From: JAHHLP01 sp041609895
Lineage (GTDB): Bacteria > Bacteroidota > Rhodothermia > Rhodothermales > JABDKH01
NCBI GenBank assembly: GCA_041609895.1
Contig: JBFIPX010000047.1
Span: 1-19,948, forward strand
Direction of reading: 5' to 3'
Length of the DNA stretch: 19,948 nucleotides
The notes below the pieces were generated by a model that was not told the DNA's origin, did not search any database, and worked only from the letters and a program-made list of their open reading frames with translations. The translations under genes and the position numbers were made by a program. This document shows positions 7,877 through 16,134 of this stretch, piece by piece (within the stretch, counting starts at the first letter, position 1; each line of letters opens with the position of its first letter).

Positions 7877-10303
7877 CTAGTACTCAAGTTGGAAGACAAC
7901 CGGAAGCGACATCCGGACCTTGACCGGTTCGCCTCTCTGAAGTCCGGGAGTGAAACGCGACTCCATCAAGGCGCGCACCGCTTCTTCGTCACATCCCGCC
8001 CCGATTCCCCTGACGACTTTCGGGTTTGTCGGCTCTCCGGTTTCATCCACAACAAACTGAACGATCACACGTCCCTCCACGCCTGCGCGGCGGGCTCTAT
8101 CCGGATATCGAATCTTAGACTGCAAGGCCGCCAACCCGCCTACCAGTTGCGGCATCTTCTCAGCAACGACGAAGATCTCCGGTTCCTTCTCTTCGGCGCT
8201 CTCGGGCGACTTCGGCTCAGGCTGCGGAGGCGGCAACTCTAGGGTTGGCGCCTGCTGCCGCGGCTCGGCCTTCGCCGATACATCCTCTTCCCGACTGAGC
8301 CGCTTTCTTGCGTCCAGTAGCAATTCGCTCGTCAGTTCGTAGTTGTGTATCCCGCCCGCAGAGCCCGAGTCAATTCGCCTGAGCATGTTCTCGACATCGT
8401 CGAAACCGGCTCCTTCTCCCTCGGCCCCACTGGACTGGGCCAGCAACTTCCTGACCTCGGTCATCAAACCGGCGATCTCGTTCTTCCACCCTTCAGCGTC
8501 GTCGTCATAACCTTCATCATGACAGTCAAGGCAGACTGCGGATGTCGGCCTGACAACGTGGTCGTCGGGGATATGACAGTCAACGCACTCGACTTCCTCC
8601 TCGAACATGTAGTCGGGTAGACCCTGTCCCATGAATTCACCGGAGTAGATCGCGGCAGCGTCTTCGTGACAGGACTCGCAGGAGACCTCGACAGGAGTCG
8701 CCTGGTGGTGGCAGGTATTGCACGTCTCGGGAGTGAGTATGGTCTGCCCGTGTTTCACAGCGCTTGAGTGACAGCTCTTGCATGTCACTGACTGCTCTAC
8801 GACGTGGAGTTCATGCGAGAAGGTCTTGCCTCCGAACTGCGTTTCAACGGCCTCTATTCCCGCGTGGCAGTTCGCGCACTGTCCAGGCACGGCGGCGGCA
8901 CTGTACTTCGGCAGGGGGACAGATACGTCAGCGGCGGCGGCAGCTTTTCGCAGATTGTCGTATCCGGACTGGATCAATTGGTCGTAGTAGGTGACGTTGT
9001 GCACAGGTTTGCCCACCTCGACGAGATGCTGAATACTTCTCGCTTCCGCCAGGTGGGGTTCCGCTCTAGACCGCGCCTGAGAACCCCGGCTTCTAACGCT
9101 TGTGTCCACCGCCCGAACGAAACGGCCAAACTCGGCGAGATTCTGCTCCGAGCTGGATTTCCAGAGGCGTAAGAGCCGGTTGTAGCCTCCGCCGTGGCAG
9201 TTCTCGCACGACTGTGACTGCGCGACGCGTTCCGTGCCCGCCACCACCAGCTCCTCGTGAAAGACGTGGCATCCGGCACAGTCCAGCCCGGCAGAGAACA
9301 TCGCGCTTGGTTGCTTTTCTCCGCTGCCGACGTCACCGGTAAAAAGCATCACTTGTTCGCGGTGCGTGCTTCGGTGACAGCTTGAGCAATCGAGGTCGTC
9401 GCCGGCACTGACACGCTGCATCTTGTGTTGGACCTGCAGATGGCACTGGATGCACTCGATCTTGTTCTCGCTTATATGCGCCTTGTGCAGGAGCTCGATT
9501 TCCTCGTACTTGCCCAAGCGCTCCTGATCGCTGTGACACGAGAAACAATTTTCGCGCGGAACGAAGCCGTCACCCACCACAGTGCTGGCGTGACACTGTT
9601 CACATTCTAGGCCGCGAGAGATGACATCCTCGTGAAACGTGCTTAGTTCAGTCGGCTGCGGCACTGTCAGCGAGTCCCATTGATGGCACGTCGAGCATTC
9701 TGAGGCACGCTCGAAATCGACGAGATCCAGACTGGATTCGGGCTTCTTCATGTGACACAGGAAGCAGTTTGTCTCCGTCACCGTGATGTGGTCGCCCTGT
9801 ACGATCTGTGAGTGGCAGCTCGTACACCGCAGTTTCTTCCCCCGACCCATGTCCTCGAGATGAACCTTGTGGTTGAATGCCACGCCTCGAAAGGCTATCG
9901 TTTCGGTGAGTTTGCCCGTTTCGTGGCATCCGCTCTGCAGACACGACGAGTCGTCGATCTCCGCCCAAGGCTTCCGGCGGGAATAGGAGGCCGAAAGGTA
10001 GTTGACTACCTGAACCAGTCCTTCGACCTTGCCCCGAACCGTACCCGCCAAACCCGGCGGGAAGTGGCACTTCACACACGATATGTCAGAGTGCGCCGGC
10101 GCCGCGATCCAGCTTTCATAGTAAGGCTCCATATAGTGGCACGTCGGGCAGAAGGTCGGCCTTGAGGTGTATTCGGCCGATAGTCCGACAAACAACAACG
10201 CCAGGACGAGGCCAGCCGCACCCTGAATCCAAAGCTTTCGCTTGGAACCCGGCTTTCTCACCCATTCGTAAGCCCTTTTTACGCGGTCGGTAATCTTCGC
10301 CAT
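7877..10303 (-). CDS. 18-heme NapC/NrfH-like cytochrome fused to a TonB C-terminal domain
   Basis: 808-residue membrane-anchored periplasmic cytochrome. Residues 1-24 are basic and cytoplasmic, and 26-43 form one helix. Directly after it, CPTCH (52-56) with YMEP and CVKCH (76-80) resemble the first hemes of NapC/NrfH quinol dehydrogenases. There are 17 CXXCH sites plus one CX4CH (C121-LQSG-CH), in two groups (52-370 and 476-595) separated by a heme-free stretch of about 105 residues. An HNYEL segment (653-657) resembles the C-terminal HN motif of the T9SS cytochrome. A Pro/Glu-rich linker (about 680-715) leads to a complete TonB C-terminal domain (about 715-808: YPDRARRAGVEG, a VQFVVDETG strand, then FTPG and VVFQL). 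The anchor helix lacks the His that ExbB/ExbD-coupled TonB proteins use. It is the last gene of the cluster. Confidence 0.88.
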   Translation of the reverse strand: MAKITDRVKRAYEWVRKPGSKRKLWIQGAAGLVLALLFVGLSAEYTSRPTFCPTCHYMEPYYESWIAAPAHSDISCVKCHFPPGLAGTVRGKVEGLVQVVNYLSASYSRRKPWAEIDDSSCLQSGCHETGKLTETIAFRGVAFNHKVHLEDMGRGKKLRCTSCHSQIVQGDHITVTETNCFLCHMKKPESSLDLVDFERASECSTCHQWDSLTVPQPTELSTFHEDVISRGLECEQCHASTVVGDGFVPRENCFSCHSDQERLGKYEEIELLHKAHISENKIECIQCHLQVQHKMQRVSAGDDLDCSSCHRSTHREQVMLFTGDVGSGEKQPSAMFSAGLDCAGCHVFHEELVVAGTERVAQSQSCENCHGGGYNRLLRLWKSSSEQNLAEFGRFVRAVDTSVRSRGSQARSRAEPHLAEARSIQHLVEVGKPVHNVTYYDQLIQSGYDNLRKAAAAADVSVPLPKYSAAAVPGQCANCHAGIEAVETQFGGKTFSHELHVVEQSVTCKSCHSSAVKHGQTILTPETCNTCHHQATPVEVSCESCHEDAAAIYSGEFMGQGLPDYMFEEEVECVDCHIPDDHVVRPTSAVCLDCHDEGYDDDAEGWKNEIAGLMTEVRKLLAQSSGAEGEGAGFDDVENMLRRIDSGSAGGIHNYELTSELLLDARKRLSREEDVSAKAEPRQQAPTLELPPPQPEPKSPESAEEKEPEIFVVAEKMPQLVGGLAALQSKIRYPDRARRAGVEGRVIVQFVVDETGEPTNPKVVRGIGAGCDEEAVRALMESRFTPGLQRGEPVKVRMSLPVVFQLEY

Positions 10304-10910
10304 ACTTCAAACTGTTGGGATTCTACTGTTCGCCGTATTGGGTGGACGACATGTGAATGATCGGCGACAGCAGAACACTTCTAAGGTAAGAAGTTCCAGC
10401 CTTGGGTAGTCCCGTAAAGACAATCATTGAGCACCCGTCGTTTGATACCCTGCCATCGTTTCGTTAGGTCGCCCTGATCATTGAGAGCTGGCTCACCGGC
10501 ATTCTCGAGTCCGGGATTCGTTTTGCGAATCCCCTTCGTCCCGATCGAATCGCTTGCGACGTAAGCGAACCGCCCTTCGGTCCGGCTAAACGTGTACGAC
10601 AACGAAATCCGTAGCGACAACCCGGGGCGAATTGGCGGACGAAGTTTGTGCCAACACACCTCTGGCATCGCAGATGAAGAGCGAGACGACCGTCGCAAGC
10701 AGCAAGCCTCTCATGGATACTCTCGCGGCGCCATTCCACTGTGATAAGCAATCGTTGTGAACACAGAGAAAACCCAAGAACGGATCTGGGCAACAGCAGA
10801 GAGAACAGGTTTGCCTAACCCTTTACGTCAGGGATAGCTGTACGGAAGCTGTCGGGCACAACAGTACCGATTTCAGGACATCGTTCGACAGGAAAGACCA
10901 AGCTGTCAGA
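10304..10910. other. 607-bp gap inside the cytochrome cluster
   Basis: This is the largest break in the minus-strand cluster. On that strand it contains the candidate broken gene at 10381-10714. In the remaining bases (10304-10380 and 10715-10910) I see no terminator, repeat or convincing frame. The 18-heme gene may therefore have its own promoter here. Confidence 0.5.
10381..10714 (-). pseudogene. Candidate remnant of an exported protein gene (frameshifted)
   Basis: On the minus strand an ATG at 10714 opens a good signal peptide (MRGLLLATVVSLFICDARG, then VLAQ), but the frame stops at 10586 after 42 residues. An overlapping frame continues to a stop at 10381 and contains LSLRISLSYTFSRTEGRF, which resembles a beta-barrel strand of an outer-membrane receptor, then NPGLENAGEPALNDQGD. 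The two frames overlap around 10610-10660, so a frameshift or internal deletion joining the start and end of an exported, perhaps TonB-receptor-like, protein would explain the picture. Length is far below that of a receptor. Chance open frames remain possible. Confidence 0.3.
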
Positions 10911-11954
10911 CTAGAAGACATCGACTTCGCCGTTAATGTGCAGCGTCTTGTCGATGATGTTCAGATTGGCGTCGACTACGCTGCCATGGCAGTTGTTGCA
11001 TGCTGACCCGGAGATGTGGCCGGTCGGAGGAAGACCGTGGCACGTGCCGCAATCCGCCTGGCCCGTGCCCACTTCGTTCCAAATCACGGCAGCGTTATTG
11101 CCCCGGATGAAGTCCTCGGCGTAGGCAAACTGGTTTGAGCTTTCCGCCTTCGAGAATTCGAAGTTGCCGTGGCAGTAACTGTTGCCGCACGTCAGCGAAT
11201 TCACGTCGTAGGTAACGTCCAACTCGCCGTTACGGGTTGACAGCGGGCCGAATACAACCTCGGCCATTCCCGGCGTATCATCCTGCAGGACGTGACCTGC
11301 ATCGGAATAATCGTCCGGATTGACGTGACAGTGCGAACACTCGAGACCCAGGTCCGCGATGGCGCTAGCGATGTGCGCCTGGTGCGCGCCGACGCCGCGC
11401 TCGTCGGTAGCTTCGCCGTCCGAGAGGTCCTGCGGGGGCGCGAAGTTCTCTGACCCGCCGTGACACGTGCTGCAGTCTTCGGGACCGTCGTCCTCCCTGT
11501 GGCAGCTGAGGCAGTTCTTCGCGGCCATACCTGGCCCGTCAGGGTCTACACCTCCCCTTCCGTCGTATTCTTCACCGTGACACGACTGACAACTTGTTAG
11601 ATCCCAGTTGAGCGTCTCCTGGAAAAACGCCTCGTGGAACATGGGATTCGACGGCACAGCGAATCCTTCCGGGTGCGGATAGGCCGCGTGGCAACTTGCG
11701 CACGAGACGTTCGCAGTCCCACCCGAGTAGTCCTCGCCGTGACAGGACTGACAGCTTACCGCCTTACGCACACTCTCCAACACGAGCAGTCCATGGAAGT
11801 CTGGGGATGACGAATTCAGCCAGCCTTCCGGATGCGTTCTCTCAGTGAGAAACTCGGACGTGTCGGCACAGCCGGCGATCGTAACGGCAGCCGCCAAAAA
11901 GACAGTTGAGATGAGTCTGTTGGAGAGGAATTTCAATCGTCTAATCGTCTTCAA
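10911..11954 (-). CDS. Nine-heme cytochrome c lipoprotein
   Basis: Exported multiheme cytochrome of about 347 residues. The N-terminus (KTIRRLKFLSNRLI, then a hydrophobic run) ends in the lipobox TIAGC, so the mature protein is probably lipid-anchored, facing the periplasm or the outside. It has eight CXXCH sites and one CX4CH (CGNSYCH). A segment is duplicated: HPEG, then SCQSCHGE(D/E)Y, then a second heme site occurs twice in the first half. A GLPPTGH motif follows the eighth heme site, as in CXXCH/CX4CH repeat cytochromes of metal reducers. The frame is open to an ATG at 11999, but that start lies 59 bases inside the upstream gene. TTG at 11954 or 11936 gives a normal signal peptide and is preferred. 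It directly follows the 12-heme gene in the operon. Confidence 0.85.
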   Translation of the reverse strand: MKTIRRLKFLSNRLISTVFLAAAVTIAGCADTSEFLTERTHPEGWLNSSSPDFHGLLVLESVRKAVSCQSCHGEDYSGGTANVSCASCHAAYPHPEGFAVPSNPMFHEAFFQETLNWDLTSCQSCHGEEYDGRGGVDPDGPGMAAKNCLSCHREDDGPEDCSTCHGGSENFAPPQDLSDGEATDERGVGAHQAHIASAIADLGLECSHCHVNPDDYSDAGHVLQDDTPGMAEVVFGPLSTRNGELDVTYDVNSLTCGNSYCHGNFEFSKAESSNQFAYAEDFIRGNNAAVIWNEVGTGQADCGTCHGLPPTGHISGSACNNCHGSVVDANLNIIDKTLHINGEVDVF

Positions 11955-12912
11955 ATTGCGAATCGTGACAACCGGACGTGCCGCATGTGGTCGCCGCATC
12001 GTCCTGGTGGCAGGATATGCATGAGTTCAAATCGGCAGACGCCTCAAAGCGGTGCAGGCCTCCATCACCGGGTATCGCCCAACCGGGCCGGTGAGTCTGC
12101 GGCAGCACCTGGTTCTCGGCGTGGCAATCCCCGCAGAAAGTCACATCGGCGTGGCACGTGTAGCAGTTCGGCTGAAGGTTTCGAGCATCCAGCGCGTGCG
12201 TGAACTCGTAGTTGAGCGGATGCGTGGTTCGGTCCACGTTATCCCCTTCATGACAATCCTGACAGTAGCTCGGCTCATGACAGGTCTGGCACTGCATGCG
12301 GCTGAGCGTCTCATGCGCATCGAGGCGAGCGACGATTCCATGTGTGTGGAGGAAATCACCGGCATGGGTCTCCGGAAGCAGCACGGCGTCGGCCAGATGG
12401 CAGCTCGAGCACTCCTGGGTCACCGACTGTGACTCGTGGCAGTCGAGGCAACCCACCATGGTCGGGATTGCCTCGACCTCCACCATGTCCGGTTGTAGCA
12501 GGGCGGCGTGACAGTCGTTGCACTCCAGTCCATTTGTCAGGTGGCGCTGGTGGGAGAATTTCTCGCTGTAGGTCGTGATGCGTTCCAGAGCAGCGGCTTC
12601 GTCGACGTTCGTATGGCACGTGCCGCACTCGTCATCATCGTCCACCTCGTGGCAATCTGCACACACATCCTTGTCCGGGAGGAGATCGTCGAGCCCGGAA
12701 ACGCTCGCCTCGACACCCGAATGACAATCGTCACAAAGCAGCTCGACGTCTTCCACGTGCAGGACATGATCGAAATTCAGACCGTTTCCTGACGGTATCC
12801 CGGCCTGCTGCAGCCCTGGCGCCCTCGCTTGAAACACAAACGCCAGGACGAGCGGAGAGCCCAGTAGCGTGAGCAGCGTCCTGTAGCGTGAGATGGTGGT
12901 TCGACCGGTCAA
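11941..12912 (-). CDS. Twelve-heme periplasmic cytochrome c
   Basis: 323-residue exported cytochrome. The signal segment (about 10-30, LLTLLGSPLVLAFVF) carries no lipobox. There are eleven CXXCH sites, from CDDCH at 60 to CISCH at 298, plus one CX4CH (C310-GTSG-CH) near the C-terminus. Many free His residues (FDHVLHVED, FSHQRHL, FLHTHG) suit bis-His ligation. The linkers are very acidic, as in soluble periplasmic electron carriers. The start is TTG, the first possible start after an in-frame stop (the TAA of the upstream barrel gene). Its 3' end overlaps or abuts the lipoprotein cytochrome gene, suggesting coupling. Position directly after an outer-membrane barrel gene suggests it may be the cytochrome that plugs or feeds that porin; this is inference. 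Confidence 0.87.
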   Translation of the reverse strand: MTGRTTISRYRTLLTLLGSPLVLAFVFQARAPGLQQAGIPSGNGLNFDHVLHVEDVELLCDDCHSGVEASVSGLDDLLPDKDVCADCHEVDDDDECGTCHTNVDEAAALERITTYSEKFSHQRHLTNGLECNDCHAALLQPDMVEVEAIPTMVGCLDCHESQSVTQECSSCHLADAVLLPETHAGDFLHTHGIVARLDAHETLSRMQCQTCHEPSYCQDCHEGDNVDRTTHPLNYEFTHALDARNLQPNCYTCHADVTFCGDCHAENQVLPQTHRPGWAIPGDGGLHRFEASADLNSCISCHQDDAATTCGTSGCHDSQFEDD

Positions 12913-12951
12913 TTCACGTACGATTGTTGAGTTCTGAAGGCCTTTGGGAAA

Positions 12952-14139
12952 TTAAATGGTCGAGAAGTTATACACGATACGGAAAAGCCCTCTCAGGTCG
13001 TTATCGTAGAGGCTGTTCAGACTCTCCTGCACCTCGGCGTCAAACATCAGGTTGCGGACCGGTGTAATGCGAAGGCCGGCGGAGAAGGACGTGGCGTCCT
13101 CATCGAAATCAGCCGTATAGCGCTGGAAGTTGTAGTAACTGCTTGACGCTCGGGCCTGAACGCCGCGCGCAATCTCGTACTGAGCCGCTCCATATAGTCC
13201 GATCCGGTCTCCGCCAAATCCGGTACGGTAGACGACCCCCACCGTACCCCATCGAGCCGACAAAGAGGCGAGCACTTCGTTGCCGGCCTCTCCCTCGTCG
13301 TAGAGCGTCAGGTAGTTCTGCAGCCCCAATTGATACTGGCCAATACGGTAGTAGCCACCCGCCCTGACCTGGTTGTAGGCGCTGAGGCTGAACACGTTGA
13401 AGAAGGAGTCCTCGAACACCTCCGGCTTCTGGCTCTGAAATTCTCCCGAGAGCGTCCACCGGTCAACCGTGTACATGGCGCGCAGTCGCAGCCGCTGATA
13501 GTCGGACGACTTGAGGTTGTAGTCGAACTGAGCGAGATAGAAGAGGCCCGGTACAGCCTGACCGGAAAGTGCCGCGCCTGCGAGCTGCCAGACGAGGGCT
13601 TCCGAACGAACGCGCTGAAAGTAACTGACGTCGAGCTTCGCGGTCCGGCCAAGTCGTCCGGAACTGTACGCACCCAACACGTAACCGGCGTCGGTAGAGC
13701 CTAACTCAAAGTCGCGCCCGCGCGGCACCTCAAGACCGCCAACGACCTGCGTCTCGATTCGCGCATGCGGCTTGGCCCTAACGCTCAATGCGTCCGCCGT
13801 TCCAACGATCACGCCACGCCACAGAAATTGCCGACCGGCTCGCACGTTGACATCGCCCGTCGGCTTCCAGTCGAAGTAGGCGTTGTACAGGCGACTTTCC
13901 CAGTCGGAGGGGTCGCCCCGTCGAGCTACACGAAAGGACGTCCGGAGCTTGAGCTGCGGAGCCTGCTTTGACCACGCGCGCAGACGAAGGCCCTGGTAGA
14001 AATCCAGCTGCTGCTCGCTGTCGACCGTCTCGAAAGCATAGAGATAGGAATCGGTCGTACCCTGTAGCACTAACTGACCGTAGGCGGGGCCCGCCAAAGC
14101 AAACCCCACCACGGCCGTCAACAGCCATCTCCTATGCAC
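12952..14139 (-). CDS. Outer-membrane beta-barrel protein, possible porin of a porin-cytochrome conduit
   Basis: 395-residue protein with a signal peptide (HRRWLLTAVVGFALAGPA, then YGQ) followed by some 350 residues of alternating hydrophobic/polar strands with aromatic girdles (AYFDWKPTGDVNVRAGRQF, RLRLRAMYTVDRWTLSGEF, VGVVYRTGF) and a closing strand near RIVYNF. This is the look of a beta-barrel of about 16-20 strands. Size is near the roughly 400-residue porins of Geobacter porin-cytochrome complexes. There are no heme sites. The longest frame begins at TTG 14160, but GTG 14139 sits seven bases after GGGGGG and gives a cleaner signal peptide. It lies between the c554-like and 12-heme cytochrome genes, which supports the conduit idea. 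A selective porin for a solute is the alternative. Confidence 0.8.
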   Translation of the reverse strand: MHRRWLLTAVVGFALAGPAYGQLVLQGTTDSYLYAFETVDSEQQLDFYQGLRLRAWSKQAPQLKLRTSFRVARRGDPSDWESRLYNAYFDWKPTGDVNVRAGRQFLWRGVIVGTADALSVRAKPHARIETQVVGGLEVPRGRDFELGSTDAGYVLGAYSSGRLGRTAKLDVSYFQRVRSEALVWQLAGAALSGQAVPGLFYLAQFDYNLKSSDYQRLRLRAMYTVDRWTLSGEFQSQKPEVFEDSFFNVFSLSAYNQVRAGGYYRIGQYQLGLQNYLTLYDEGEAGNEVLASLSARWGTVGVVYRTGFGGDRIGLYGAAQYEIARGVQARASSSYYNFQRYTADFDEDATSFSAGLRITPVRNLMFDAEVQESLNSLYDNDLRGLFRIVYNFSTI

Positions 14140-14169
14140 AAAAGATCCCCCCTTTATCAATCAGCCTTC

Positions 14170-14790
14170 CTATTTGTAGGCCGCCTTTGTCTCTTCCGGA
14201 ATCGGGTGAGCAATCTTGGCCCAATACTCGTCGAAGTCAAAACCCTTGAAGTTCGGGCTCTTTTCATTGTGACAGCCTGTGCAGGTCGTCTCGTCGGGTG
14301 TCATGAGGCCCACAGAGGAACCCTCGATCTCTCCCGCGGTGATCGACTTCATCGTGCTCTTCTTGAAGTAGTTGCCGCCTGCACCATGACACGATTCACA
14401 TCCTACCCCGTCCTCGACCGAGTACTTCGCGCCGAGGAGTTCGGCTGGAGCGTCGTACGCGGTGACGTGGCACTGGAGACACTCGGCCGACTCCTGTGGA
14501 TTGTCGATTCCTCGCTCGGCCGCTATTGCCTTGGCTTCATCGGTAGCAAGAGTCTGAAAGGCCTTCGAGTGACGACTTTCCTCCCACTTGGGATACTGCT
14601 CGCCCGACTCGGGTTTGCGGTGACAGGTTTTGCATTTGGCCGCGCCGACGAACTCGACATCTTCAACGACACGAACCAATCCGACGTCGTCGGTTTCATC
14701 AGCCACATCGATCGGCCCCTGAACGGCCGCTACGATTATGAAACTCGCAGCGACAACAAGTAGGGGCGCTACCAATATCAACTTTCTCAT
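14170..14790 (-). CDS. Tetraheme cytochrome c554-like protein
   Basis: 206-residue exported cytochrome. The N-terminal hydrophobic segment (about 4-23) is a signal peptide or anchor. Four CXXCH sites are at 53, 104, 131 and 170 (CKTCH, CLQCH, CESCH, CTGCH). The FVGAAKCKTCHRK start, the KWEESRHSKAFQTL segment with a conserved His, and the GVGCESCHGAG third site match the cytochrome c554 family, whose members carry electrons in the periplasm. There is no hydroxylamine oxidoreductase in the window, so a nitrification role is not supported. AAGGA just upstream supports the ATG at 14790. It lies 70 bp after the 9-heme membrane cytochrome and 30 bp before the barrel gene. Confidence 0.9.
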   Translation of the reverse strand: MRKLILVAPLLVVAASFIIVAAVQGPIDVADETDDVGLVRVVEDVEFVGAAKCKTCHRKPESGEQYPKWEESRHSKAFQTLATDEAKAIAAERGIDNPQESAECLQCHVTAYDAPAELLGAKYSVEDGVGCESCHGAGGNYFKKSTMKSITAGEIEGSSVGLMTPDETTCTGCHNEKSPNFKGFDFDEYWAKIAHPIPEETKAAYK

Positions 14791-14860
14791 CTGATTCCTT
14801 CGCCTTGAATGGGTCGGATAATTTCACCGTCTAATTGAGCAGCAACAAATGCCGGACCAT

Positions 14861-16120
14861 TCAACTCGCTCTGCTGGACTCAATTTCTCTAATTTTAAAG
14901 AAAAGCGCTACGGTCAGGATACTAATGAACAACGTCGCGATTCCGAAGCCGAATCGCCGAAATCGAAAGCCTTCGATCTCGCTGTTCGCGATGGCTATCG
15001 CTGCCCGCGCAGCCTCCATTCCTTTATCGGTCAATTCGCCCGTTTTTTCAGGTTCGAACGTATGTACTGTCGTTCTCGCATGGATCAGCGCCTCCTTGGC
15101 ATCGCGTAGACTGAAGGAAATCTCTACATCGTCCATTCCAATATTCTGGACGCGTTCCAACAGAACCTGAGCAGAATCCTGTACGCTCTTAAGCATTACG
15201 AGTTGGGTATGAATTGAGTCGGCGACCTCATAGCCTCTGTCTCCCTCGTCGTGACACATTATGCAAACGGATTCGTCTCCCACACCTACCATGTCGTCGA
15301 ACGCCTTGGCCACGTCGTGGATACCATGGCACTCCTCGCATCCATGTAGTCCCTCGTCTGCGAATGCAATGGCCATCTGTGACGACTCGTAATATGCCGC
15401 GTTGTTGACATGGCATATTCCGCACACGTTTTCGATCGACTGTATTCCCGGCGGCATGGCCCCGTGGTTTCCATGACAGTCGTTGCAGGCGGGCGCTCCC
15501 GTGTCCCGTTTTTCGAGCAAAGCCGTTCCGTGGACACTCTCGGCGAAGTCTGTATACTGGTTCGTCCGAAGACCGTACTCCGCCATTAGACTGGCGTCGC
15601 CGTGGCATAAGTTGCACATAGCTGGTACGTTGAACGGATGCACCCTGGAGCGGCCATCGGAGGCCGGCAAGATGGCGTGTGAAGTATGACAGCTAATGCA
15701 CGTCGCTACGTTCTCGTCCCCCTCCCTGAGAGCCTGTCCATGGCTGCTCGTGTAGTACTGGGATACCTGATCCGTAGAGGCGCTCGGCTGAAACTCGCGC
15801 ATGTACGCAAGGTCCGAGTGACAACTCCCACAGAACTGTGGGATCGCAACTGGATCGGGCGCGCCGACGAAGTCACCTGAGTGCGCTAGCTCGTCATCAT
15901 CGATCGTCCGGTCTCCGCCGTGGCAGCCTGAACACGAGATCCGCGGCCTCATGTGCACGTTGTCCATGACGAATCCCTCTGGAAGCGCCTCGAGATCAAC
16001 ATGACAGACGACACACTGGTCTTCCTGCAAACCTTCAGGAATGTCCTGAGCGGCCGCCAGGTTAAGGAGGCCGGTGAACAGCAGAAGAACAATTAGATAT
16101 GGTATCTGTCTCTGGATCAC
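14861..16120 (-). CDS. Nine-heme cytochrome c with C-terminal membrane anchor
   Basis: 419-residue cytochrome with a signal peptide (about 5-25, ending AAAQ), nine CXXCH sites (starting near 36, 63, 97, 141, 169, 212, 233, 261 and 286) and a C-terminal helix (about 391-408) followed by a short charged tail. It should lie in the periplasm, anchored to the inner membrane by its C-terminus. Two units of the form HGxAL, then CxxCHxxH (126-148 and 196-219) show internal duplication. The open frame extends to 16261 inside cytochrome b, but the GTG at 16120 places the signal peptide correctly and lies 14 bp after the cytochrome b stop. Tight linkage to Rieske and cytochrome b suggests it takes electrons from that complex, in place of cytochrome c1 or f. 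Confidence 0.87.
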   Translation of the reverse strand: MIQRQIPYLIVLLLFTGLLNLAAAQDIPEGLQEDQCVVCHVDLEALPEGFVMDNVHMRPRISCSGCHGGDRTIDDDELAHSGDFVGAPDPVAIPQFCGSCHSDLAYMREFQPSASTDQVSQYYTSSHGQALREGDENVATCISCHTSHAILPASDGRSRVHPFNVPAMCNLCHGDASLMAEYGLRTNQYTDFAESVHGTALLEKRDTGAPACNDCHGNHGAMPPGIQSIENVCGICHVNNAAYYESSQMAIAFADEGLHGCEECHGIHDVAKAFDDMVGVGDESVCIMCHDEGDRGYEVADSIHTQLVMLKSVQDSAQVLLERVQNIGMDDVEISFSLRDAKEALIHARTTVHTFEPEKTGELTDKGMEAARAAIAIANSEIEGFRFRRFGFGIATLFISILTVALFFKIREIESSRAS

Positions 16121-16134
16121 GTTTAAATACCCAT

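Noticed and set aside
14134..14763. 209-codon plus-strand open frame
   Set aside because: It is antisense to the tetraheme cytochrome gene (signal peptide, four CXXCH sites, good ribosome site) and its translation shows no domain.
5938..16120. Nitrite reductase (NrfA) or hydroxylamine oxidoreductase among the multiheme proteins
   Set aside because: No CXXCK catalytic heme site was seen, and none of the proteins shows the hydroxylamine oxidoreductase layout. The c554-like protein alone does not imply nitrification.
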